A stretch of 64,000 nucleotides of DNA, taken from contig JAQBTQ010000003.1 in NCBI GenBank assembly GCA_027624855.1, positions 1 to 64,000 on the forward strand, given 5' to 3'. The notes beneath the pieces were generated by a model that saw only the letters and a program-made list of their open reading frames with translations, was not told the origin of the DNA and made no database searches. This DNA comes from Bacteroidota bacterium (GTDB lineage Bacteria > Bacteroidota > Bacteroidia > Flavobacteriales_D > Sanyastnellaceae). The position numbers were made by a program, and so were the translations under genes. The first letter of the stretch is position 1. The number at the start of each line of letters is the position of its first letter. Shown in pieces: positions 57,620 to 64,000 of the stretch.

Positions 57620-58042
57620 ATGGATAATCAAAAACGCAGCTTTGCTGAAATAATAAATTGCGTCAGTCAATTCCACGATTCCTTTGGAATTGATTATGCT
57701 CAAGAGCCTTGTGGAGAATTGGACGAAAACACCATTCGTTTGCGCCATCGACTCATGGCAGAGGAAACAGAAGAGTACTTAGAAGCTGCGCTGGCTGGCG
57801 ATGCAGTTGAAATCGCTGATGCTTTGGGTGATCAATTGTACATCCTGTGCGGAACGATCTTGAGTCATGGGATGCAGCATGTCATTGAGGATGTATTCAT
57901 GGAAATTCAAGCCTCAAACATGTCAAAACTTGGAGCCAACGGCGAACCCATCTATCGGGAGGATGGTAAGGTGTTAAAAGGTCCGAATTACTTTCGACCC
58001 AATATCGCAAAGGTCTTAGATTCTGCGACTGTTTCTTCATGA
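57620..58042 (+). CDS. MazG/PRA-PH-like nucleoside triphosphate pyrophosphohydrolase
   Basis: The 140-residue all-helical product has the metal-binding pattern of the MazG superfamily: AEETEEYLEA (Glu48, Glu51) and EIADALGD (Glu64, Asp67, Asp71). The C-terminal segment (SNMSKLGANGEPIYREDGKVLKGPNYFRP) is typical of the phosphoribosyl-ATP pyrophosphohydrolase-like family that handles house-cleaning of nucleotides. It is not HisE by context, since no his genes are near. It overlaps the next gene by ATGA. Confidence 0.85.
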   Translation: MDNQKRSFAEIINCVSQFHDSFGIDYAQEPCGELDENTIRLRHRLMAEETEEYLEAALAGDAVEIADALGDQLYILCGTILSHGMQHVIEDVFMEIQASNMSKLGANGEPIYREDGKVLKGPNYFRPNIAKVLDSATVSS

Positions 58043-58560
58043 TGCAGAAATGGTTTGATTGGGCGTTGATCAAGGCAAAGGGGGGTCAAGTTTTCTGGCT
58101 GAATTTTATTTTTAAGCGAATACTGCCATTCAACGCTCCCCATGGAATTCGGATTTTAGAGCTAAACGAAGAAGGCGTCAAAGTGCGTTTGCCATCAAAG
58201 CGGGCCAATCGGAATCATTTGAAAGGCATGCATGCATGTGCGATTGCCACGGCCTGTGAATTTTGTTCGGGATTGGCGGTGCTTTCAAAATTTCAAATGA
58301 ACTCTTATCGACTGATTATGAATCGTCTGGAAGTTGATTATTTGCGAAGAGCGGCGCCTGGCGATTGCCTGGCACGAGCAGAAGTCTCGAATGATTTGAA
58401 AGACCAAATTCTGCGAATGATCGAGCAAGATGAGAAGGGGGCGGCCCGATTTCAAATGGTTTCGACCTTGTACGATTCGAATGGTGAGGCCGTCGCAATA
58501 GCAACAGTTCATTGGCACGTTAAGTCATGGGATCGGGTGCAGTTCAAACCAACGGCATAA
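58039..58560 (+). CDS. DUF4442 hotdog-fold protein (thioesterase-like)
   Basis: The 173-residue product matches DUF4442, a hotdog-fold group related to acyl-CoA thioesterases (PaaI/YiiD C-terminal domain). Family features are the N-terminal helix with NAPHGIRILELNEEGVKVRLP, NRNHLKGMHACAIATACEF, and the strand pair IMNRLEVDYLRRAAPGDCLARAEV. The ATG at 58039 overlaps the stop of the pyrophosphohydrolase. Activity and substrate are not established for this family. Confidence 0.85.
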   Translation: MMQKWFDWALIKAKGGQVFWLNFIFKRILPFNAPHGIRILELNEEGVKVRLPSKRANRNHLKGMHACAIATACEFCSGLAVLSKFQMNSYRLIMNRLEVDYLRRAAPGDCLARAEVSNDLKDQILRMIEQDEKGAARFQMVSTLYDSNGEAVAIATVHWHVKSWDRVQFKPTA

Positions 58561-58580
58561 GGTTGGAAACTCTTGATCCA

Positions 58581-58614
58581 TTGGTATTCGCAAGGAGCCT
58601 AAGCTGTATCTTTG
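58581..58614 (+). promoter_or_regulatory. Bacteroidota-type promoter of the thrS-infC-rpmI-rplT operon
   Basis: A TTG at 58581-58583 stands 23 bases before TATCTTTG (58607-58614), an exact TAnnTTTG match; this spacing is at the long end of the known range. The thrS ATG is 24 bases downstream. Confidence 0.6.
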
Positions 58615-58638
58615 TGAACCAAAATAGATTGAGGAAAA

Positions 58639-60573
58639 ATGATCAACATCACCTTGCCAGACGGCTCCAAGAGACAAGTTGACTCGGGTACGACCGCGTT
58701 GGATGTGGCCATGAGCATTAGCGAAGGGTTAGCACGAAATGTGCTTGCTGCTGAGGTGAATGGTGAGGTTTGGGATCCTCAAAGGCCTATCAGGGTGGAT
58801 GCTTCCGTTACCCTTTTGACATGGAATGATGATGAGGGAAAAAGAACCATGTGGCACAGTTCGGCCCACTTATTGGCTGAGGCCCTCGAAGCACTTTATC
58901 CGGGCGTGAAGTTTTGGGTGGGTCCCCCCATTGAAAATGGTTTTTACTACGATGTAGACTTTGGAGACCACACCATTTCTGATAAAGATTTTCCGGCAAT
59001 TGAGGCAAAGATGCTGGAGCTGGCAAAGCAGAAGAATCCATTTGTGAGAAGTGAGATGACCAAAGCCGATGCAGTCGCTTATTTCGAAGAGAAGGGAGAC
59101 GAATACAAATTGGATTTGCTAGAAGGACTGGAAGACGGGACAATCACATTTTACAACCAGGGAAATTTCACGGATTTGTGTCGGGGTCCACATATGCCAC
59201 ACACCGGTTTCGTAAAAGCTGCCAAAGTGATGGCCATTGCCGGCGCATATTGGAAAGGCGACGAAACGAAGAAGCAGCTTACGCGGGTGTACGGCATCAC
59301 CTTTCCAAAAAAACAGGAATTAAATGATTACCTCGAGCTTTTGGAAGAGGCGAAAGCCCGCGATCACCGCAAGCTTGGAAAAGAAATGGACCTCTTCCAT
59401 TTTTCTGAAAAAGTCGGACAAGGCTTGCCGCTCTGGTTGCCAAAAGGAGCAGATCTGCGTATGAGGCTTGAAGCGTTTTTGAAAGAAGCGCAGCGAAAAG
59501 CGGGATATCAAGGGGTCATTACTCCACACATAGGGAACAAGGAGCTCTACATCACCAGCGGACACTATGCAAAGTATGGAGAGGATAGCTTTCAGCCGAT
59601 TCACACCCCCGCCGATGGTGAAGAGTATCTGTTGAAGCCAATGAATTGCCCGCATCATTGCGAGATATTTAAATCTCGTCCGCGCAGTTACCGTGAATTA
59701 CCTGTCAGATTTGCTGAATTCGGAACCGTTTATCGGTACGAACAATCCGGTGAATTGCATGGTCTAACACGTGTTCGCGGCTTTACCCAAGACGACGCTC
59801 ATATTTTTTGCACGGTCGATCAGGTCAAAGAAGAAGTCGGTAAGGTCATCGATTTGGTGCTCTACATCTTTCGAACGTTGCAATTCGATGATTTCATTGC
59901 GCAAGTGAGTTTGAGGGACCCTGAGAATCCAGACAAGTACATTGGTGATAATGCAAATTGGGACAAGGCGGAACAATCGATACAAGAAGTAGCGGAAGAA
60001 AAGGGGTTGAAGACGGTTGTTGAGTTGGGTGAAGCGGCCTTTTACGGTCCAAAACTGGACTTTATGGTACGAGATGCCATTGGCCGAAAGTGGCAACTGG
60101 GAACGGTGCAGATTGACTACAATTTGCCTGAGCGTTTCGAGTTGGAATATGTCGGTGCTGATAATTCAAAACACCGCCCTGTCATGATTCATCGTGCACC
60201 ATTTGGATCAATGGAGCGGTTTGTGGCCATTTTGATTGAACATTGTGCTGGAAAATTCCCACTTTGGCTCACGCCGGAACAGGTGAAAATCCTGCCAATA
60301 TCAGATCGATTCAACGAATATGCAGAAAGGGTTTCAAAAGTCCTTGAAAATCACGATATTCGCGCCCTCGTTGACGACAGGTCAGAGAAAGTCGGTAAGA
60401 AGATTCGGGATGCTGAATTGGAAAAAGTGCCGTACATGCTCATTCTTGGCGAAAACGAGGCCAGCGAAGGCACAGTCTCCGTGCGCAGGCAAGGAGAAGG
60501 CGACTTGGGTGGTATGACTGTTGAAGCTTTTGTGAATCACGTGGATTCAGAGATAGCGGAGATGCTCAAATAA
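58639..60573 (+). CDS. thrS: Threonine-tRNA ligase
   Basis: ThrS charges tRNA-Thr. The 644-residue protein has the usual order: TGS domain (about 1-60), second additional editing domain (about 65-225, with [16 protein letters not shown]), class II catalytic core (about 270-535) with [10 protein letters not shown] (zinc Cys337) and [14 protein letters not shown], and the anticodon-binding domain (about 540-644). Length is typical. infC follows 28 bases after the stop, as in the widespread thrS-infC-rpmI-rplT cluster. Confidence 0.98.
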   Translation: MINITLPDGSKRQVDSGTTALDVAMSISEGLARNVLAAEVNGEVWDPQRPIRVDASVTLLTWNDDEGKRTMWHSSAHLLAEALEALYPGVKFWVGPPIENGFYYDVDFGDHTISDKDFPAIEAKMLELAKQKNPFVRSEMTKADAVAYFEEKGDEYKLDLLEGLEDGTITFYNQGNFTDLCRGPHMPHTGFVKAAKVMAIAGAYWKGDETKKQLTRVYGITFPKKQELNDYLELLEEAKARDHRKLGKEMDLFHFSEKVGQGLPLWLPKGADLRMRLEAFLKEAQRKAGYQGVITPHIGNKELYITSGHYAKYGEDSFQPIHTPADGEEYLLKPMNCPHHCEIFKSRPRSYRELPVRFAEFGTVYRYEQSGELHGLTRVRGFTQDDAHIFCTVDQVKEEVGKVIDLVLYIFRTLQFDDFIAQVSLRDPENPDKYIGDNANWDKAEQSIQEVAEEKGLKTVVELGEAAFYGPKLDFMVRDAIGRKWQLGTVQIDYNLPERFELEYVGADNSKHRPVMIHRAPFGSMERFVAILIEHCAGKFPLWLTPEQVKILPISDRFNEYAERVSKVLENHDIRALVDDRSEKVGKKIRDAELEKVPYMLILGENEASEGTVSVRRQGEGDLGGMTVEAFVNHVDSEIAEMLK

Positions 60574-60601
60574 CTGGATGTGTCACTAAAAAACAAACGT
60601 T

Positions 60602-61156
60602 ATAGCGATTAGAAGAAAAAGGACTCCGTACAGGGGCCGTGTTCGAAGAGAGGATCTTCACCGCATCAATGACAATATTGAAGCGGTTGAGGTACGCATA
60701 GTTGGGGATAATGTTGAACCCGCCGTAATGCGCACTTCAGATGCCATCAGTTTGGCACAAGAGATGGAATTGGATTTGGTTGAAATTTCGCCAAAAGCTG
60801 ATCCCCCCGTTTGCCGAATCATTGAATACAAGAAGTTCCTCTACGACCAAAAGAAAAAGCAGAAAGAAATCAAAGCGAAGCAGCAGAAAGTTGTAGTGAA
60901 GGAAATCCGATTTGGACCCAACACAGATGATCACGATTTTCAATTCAAGCTGAAGCATGCGAAGAAGTTTCTGCAGGAAGGATCTAAGTTGAAAGCTTAC
61001 GTTTTTTTCCGTGGTCGAACCATTGTTTTCAAGGAACGAGGAGAAATTCTTTTATTGAAGTTTGCGCAAGAACTCGAAGAATTTGGAACTGTTGAGCAAC
61101 TTCCAAAGCTCGAAGGAAAGCGAATGACCGTCTTGTTTAATCCAAAGAAGAAATAA
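60602..61156 (+). CDS. infC: Translation initiation factor IF-3, apparently starting at AUA
   Basis: IF-3 binds the 30S subunit and proofreads start codons. The first in-frame ATG (60728) would delete most of the N-terminal domain. Homologous residues continue upstream: [18 protein letters not shown] starts near 60650 and is preceded by a basic arm. The only codons that give the family start (M)AIR are ATA at 60602 or ATT at 60608; an in-frame TAA at 60587 bounds the frame. From ATA the protein has 184 residues. C-terminal IF3 motifs [21 protein letters not shown] and [12 protein letters not shown] are present. A non-AUG start allows autoregulation as in E. coli (AUU). Confidence 0.9.
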   Translation: MAIRRKRTPYRGRVRREDLHRINDNIEAVEVRIVGDNVEPAVMRTSDAISLAQEMELDLVEISPKADPPVCRIIEYKKFLYDQKKKQKEIKAKQQKVVVKEIRFGPNTDDHDFQFKLKHAKKFLQEGSKLKAYVFFRGRTIVFKERGEILLLKFAQELEEFGTVEQLPKLEGKRMTVLFNPKKK

Positions 61157-61176
61157 ATAACCAAAAATCTAAGGCC

Positions 61177-61371
61177 ATGCCGAAGATGAAAACAAAAGCA
61201 AGCGCCAAGAAGCGCTTTAAGTTCACTGGGAGTGGAAAGATTAAGCGGAAGCACGCCTTCAAGAGTCACATTTTGACGAAAAAGGGCACCAAGCAGAAGC
61301 GTAATTTGACCCATGCGACAACCGTTGATAAAGCGGATGTAGCAGGAGTCAAGCGTCAGCTTTGTGCTTAA
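61177..61371 (+). CDS. rpmI: 50S ribosomal protein L35
   Basis: The 64-residue basic product ([20 protein letters not shown], then [16 protein letters not shown]) is L35, a small protein of the large subunit. It lies between infC and rplT, 20 bases after infC, the standard order. Length matches the family. Confidence 0.97.
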   Translation: MPKMKTKASAKKRFKFTGSGKIKRKHAFKSHILTKKGTKQKRNLTHATTVDKADVAGVKRQLCA

Positions 61372-61468
61372 GCACCAATCCTCATTCTCCTAACCCGGTA
61401 AGTTTAACCCGGTATCCGGCTTCCAAGACTGAAAATTTCAGCGCCGACTACCAAAAAGAACATTTAAA

Positions 61469-61813
61469 ATGCCAAGAGCAACAAATTCAGTGGCGTCGAG
61501 GGCCCGCCGTAAAAAAATCCTCAAAATGGCCAAAGGGTACTATGGTGCCCGAAAGAATGTCTGGACAGTAGCGAAAAATGCTGTCGAAAAGGGACTACTT
61601 TACGCCTATTCTGGTCGAAAGCAACGAAAGCGTCAGTTCCGTTCACTTTGGATTCAACGAATCAATGCTGGCGCTCGTCAGCACGGAATGTCTTACAGTG
61701 AATTCATGGGTAAATGCTCGAAGAAGGGCATTGAGCTGAACCGAAAGGTGTTAGCCGATTTGGCTATGAATCATCCAGATGCTTTCAAAGCGGTCGTTGA
61801 CCAAGTGAAGTGA
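61469..61813 (+). CDS. rplT: 50S ribosomal protein L20
   Basis: The 114-residue product ([19 protein letters not shown] ... [39 protein letters not shown]) is L20, an early assembly protein of the large subunit and, in E. coli, a repressor of its own operon. It closes the thrS operon and is followed by a terminator. The 97 bases before it contain no visible gene. Confidence 0.98.
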   Translation: MPRATNSVASRARRKKILKMAKGYYGARKNVWTVAKNAVEKGLLYAYSGRKQRKRQFRSLWIQRINAGARQHGMSYSEFMGKCSKKGIELNRKVLADLAMNHPDAFKAVVDQVK

Positions 61814-61847
61814 GAATAACGCGAGTTTAGCGTCTAAATACTTTAGG

Positions 61848-61874
61848 AAAAGCCGGCCGTGAGTCGGCTTTTTT
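61848..61874 (+). terminator. Rho-independent terminator after rplT
   Basis: AAAAGCCG (61848-61855) pairs with CGGCTTTT (61865-61872) around a nine-base loop, continuing into six T residues. It lies 34 bases after the rplT stop. Confidence 0.85.
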
Positions 61875-61947
61875 CGTGAAATGGTTTTCGAATTTTCATA
61901 TGTGATAGAAATCTCATAATATGCACCCTCAAAATTTTACTTCAATT

Positions 61948-63087
61948 ATGAAAAATTCGTTCCCTCTTATCTGTTCCATTGCTTTATTGATGGGTAGTTG
62001 CTCTCAAAACGATTCCAATGGTCTAAATGAAGCTGATGTTGTAGCTTTTGTGACAACCCACATCGAGTCCCAAGTTGGTTATGAAGCGGCTTTAGAGCCA
62101 TATAAATCAGGATTATCCGAAGAAACCAAGGTTTTTGTTGCGGGTCGAAATGCTGTCAATAATGTTTCGATGGAATCAATAGATCCAGAATGGTTCTACG
62201 AGGATTCAGTAAGGGTTGAAATATTGGATACGCGTGTCTATGGAAGTTCAGCGAGCATTATGGGTAAAGTCCATTTTTACAATTTTGGTTTTCACTCAGA
62301 GAGGAGCTTCCATGGCACAGTCGTGGAAGAAGAAGGGCGCTTGCGATGGGACCGTTGGTTTCATGCCGAGAATGGGAATCTTGCCCGCAACGTGATGAAG
62401 TTTGATTCGGACGTTGAAGGAGCGAAAGACCTTGCTAATCAAATGCTTTACCGTTCGCTTCAAGGGGATTTCAATGGGGCTGGCGCGCTGTCAGATTCCC
62501 TATTGCTTATGGATCCTGAGATGGCTATGGCACATTCCGGGTCCATGTGGCGTGCTTGGGCCAACGGAGATCAAGAAGCTTGGGATGCGAACGTAGATCA
62601 AGCGGTAGCCAAAAGTGAAAAAGAATCTGCTGCTTTGAATTATTATTTCAAATCGCATTCAGGTCGTTATGGCGACCGCTTGGAAAATGCCCTCAAGGCG
62701 CACATGCTGGCATCTGATTCGCCATTAACCCAAACCAATTTGGCATGGGTGCTAATGGGCTCCGAAGATTTTGAATCTGCGCGCACCATTCTAGAGCAGG
62801 CTTCGGAGCGTTGGAGTGCCATCGGTGGTATTTATAACATGATGGGATATTTGAATATGAGGCAGGATAAAATGGAGGAGGCTAAAACGTGTTTCTCAAT
62901 GTACTTAAGGCTGGCGGGTGACGTGGCCAATGCACACGATAGCATGGGAGATTTTTATCGCGCACAAGGGCAAAAAGACGAGGCCATTGCTTGTTATCAA
63001 AAAGCACTGGAATTGGATGCCACTTTTACCGCGTCACAGCGAAAAATTGATGAGTTGAATAACCCGGCACCCGAAGAAGGCGCCTAA
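61948..63087 (+). CDS. TPR lipoprotein
   Basis: The start used is the ATG at 61948, which opens a compact lipoprotein signal with lipobox MGSC (Cys18); an ATG at 61921 adds nine residues and is possible. The 379-residue product has a ~130-residue strand-rich domain (VRVEILDTRVYGSSASIMGKVHFYNFG, similar in outline to NTF2/SnoaL-like folds), then helical TPR-like units (about 150-375), the last two clear: IYNMMGYLNMRQDKMEEAKTCFSMYLRL and AHDSMGDFYRAQGQKDEAIACYQKALELD. It is probably a protein-interaction lipoprotein; function unknown. Confidence 0.8.
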   Translation: MKNSFPLICSIALLMGSCSQNDSNGLNEADVVAFVTTHIESQVGYEAALEPYKSGLSEETKVFVAGRNAVNNVSMESIDPEWFYEDSVRVEILDTRVYGSSASIMGKVHFYNFGFHSERSFHGTVVEEEGRLRWDRWFHAENGNLARNVMKFDSDVEGAKDLANQMLYRSLQGDFNGAGALSDSLLLMDPEMAMAHSGSMWRAWANGDQEAWDANVDQAVAKSEKESAALNYYFKSHSGRYGDRLENALKAHMLASDSPLTQTNLAWVLMGSEDFESARTILEQASERWSAIGGIYNMMGYLNMRQDKMEEAKTCFSMYLRLAGDVANAHDSMGDFYRAQGQKDEAIACYQKALELDATFTASQRKIDELNNPAPEEGA

Positions 63088-63099
63088 AGGTCAGGAAGG

Positions 63100-64000
63100 T
63101 CAGGGGCGGTTATAGAACGACTTCAGTGCCCTTTCTTTTGCCAGTGCTGCCGAAGTGTAATCTGGTTTTAAACGGAGTGCCTCGCTGTAATCGGATAGCG
63201 CGGCCTCCGTTTCACCCATGCTTTCAAGAGCCAATCCCCGATTGAAAAAGGCTTGGTGATAATAGGGCAAATGTTCGATTGCCTCGCTGAACCAAAAAAC
63301 TGCACTATCGTATTGAGCATAGTATTCAAGGTGAATGAAGCCTTGGTTAAAAGACGCCGTTGCGTTTGTTGAATCAATTGCTAATATTTCGCGGTACAAT
63401 CCAAGGGCGTCTCTGTATTGTTCTGAATTTTGATAGAAAATGGCCAGGTTGTATTTCGCCTCGATTGAGCTAGGTCGCAACTCAATCGCGGAGCGATAAA
63501 ATTCCTCTGCTAAAGGGTTTTGTTGACCTGCCAAGTAAATTCCGAGCGAAATGTACCCATCAAAGAATTCAGGATTGACCTCAATCGCCGTTTGATAGGA
63601 ACTGATGGCCTTATCTTGGTCATTCTGCGAAGCATAAATTTTGCCTTTCATCCAATATGCCTCATGAAGTTGGTTGTCGATTCGGAGGGCTGAATTGAGG
63701 TCTTCAAATGCCCGCTCAAATTGATTGAGATGGACATAGAATTCTGCGCGAAGAAGCCGGCATTCAGTGCTTTGAGGAGCGAGTCTGATGCATGAATTGA
63801 GTTCATCCATGCAACCATCGAAGTTTTGCATTCGGTACAACATGTCCACTCGTTGTTCCCAAGCGGGTGCAAATGCAGAATCTGCTTTGAGGGCGAGTCC
63901 CCAATCTTCAAAAGCCCTCTGAGGCTGACCATAATTTGAATAGTACAATGCACGATCATGGTAGGCTTGCGGATCGTTGGGCGAATCGATGATTCGCGCG
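63100..64000 (-). CDS. TPR-repeat protein, 5' end outside the window
   Basis: The frame stays open to the right edge (residues read upstream as IIDSPNDPQAYHDRALYYSN), so the apparent start at 63948 (a TTG) is not the true one. The visible ~300 residues consist of eight or nine consecutive 34-residue TPR units, for example AYWMKGKIYASQNDQDKAISSYQTAIEVNPEFFDGY-type and AFFNRGLALESMGETEAALSDYSEALRLKPDY. Such tandem arrays form a superhelix for protein binding. The N-terminus, and so any signal peptide, is not visible. It is convergent with the preceding TPR lipoprotein, 12 bases apart. Confidence 0.85.
   Translation of the reverse strand, partial: ARIIDSPNDPQAYHDRALYYSNYGQPQRAFEDWGLALKADSAFAPAWEQRVDMLYRMQNFDGCMDELNSCIRLAPQSTECRLLRAEFYVHLNQFERAFEDLNSALRIDNQLHEAYWMKGKIYASQNDQDKAISSYQTAIEVNPEFFDGYISLGIYLAGQQNPLAEEFYRSAIELRPSSIEAKYNLAIFYQNSEQYRDALGLYREILAIDSTNATASFNQGFIHLEYYAQYDSAVFWFSEAIEHLPYYHQAFFNRGLALESMGETEAALSDYSEALRLKPDYTSAALAKERALKSFYNRP

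Noticed and set aside
60728-61156. infC starting at the AUG at 60728
   Set aside because: It would remove about 42 conserved residues of the IF-3 N-terminal domain that are clearly encoded upstream.

Overview
The window is a chromosomal segment of a marine Bacteroidota, most likely in the Flavobacteriales (Cryomorphaceae/Crocinitomicaceae-like). The signs are: type IX secretion (T9SS) C-terminal sorting domains on three large secreted proteins, a complete moxR-bat aerotolerance operon, the Bacteroidota-only small protein DUF4295 next to rpmG, a fused 2-oxoacid dehydrogenase E1, promoters of the TAnnTTTG type, and a proteorhodopsin. The order is my inference; the phylum is well supported. Coding density is high, ATGA stop/start overlaps are frequent, and no stretch longer than about 230 bases lacks a gene.

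Layout. 1-14273 is a surface/secreted-protein region: the start of a truncated gene (minus), a proline-iminopeptidase-like lipoprotein, an M12B-like metallopeptidase coupled to a small lipoprotein, a 1975-residue mosaic repeat protein, and a 1163-residue beta-propeller/PKD protein with a T9SS tail. 14278-16416 holds mnmH and selD (2-selenouridine in tRNA). 16501-17304 is a proteorhodopsin with its own terminator. 17428-29135 is mostly housekeeping: maf, guaA, a LysM protein, lolA-ftsK, rpmG-DUF4295-ftsY, rimO-queE and an FNR/ferredoxin-like oxidoreductase. 29245-39573 holds a fused E1 dehydrogenase, a DapF-DUF4105 fusion followed by a coupled lipoprotein and a predicted outer-membrane barrel, kdsA, a T9SS protein and a lipoprotein.

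39636-39709 is tRNA-Ala(GGC). Directly beyond it, 39787-42706 carries three minus-strand genes that look clearly more GC-rich than their neighbours: a sulfotransferase fused to a DinB-like domain, a SAM O-methyltransferase and a membrane methyltransferase. This looks like a small acquired island. 42752-48944 holds a collagen-like Gly-X-Y protein, a DUF3089 lipoprotein hydrolase and an M36-like metallopeptidase with a T9SS tail. 48958-57521 is the eight-gene operon moxR-DUF58-orf-batA-batB-batC-batD-batE. 57620-61813 holds a MazG/PRA-PH-like pyrophosphohydrolase, a DUF4442 protein and thrS-infC-rpmI-rplT, in which infC appears to start at AUA or AUU. The window ends with two TPR proteins, the last cut by the edge.

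The points most worth a second look are: an apparently undescribed repeated ~185-residue module shared by the truncated gene at position 1 and the 1975-residue protein; the sulfotransferase-DinB fusion in the tRNA-linked island; the DapF-DUF4105 fusion with its translationally coupled envelope genes; and dockerin-like segments in place of T9SS tails. No CRISPR array, insertion sequence, prophage, rRNA or replication origin was seen.
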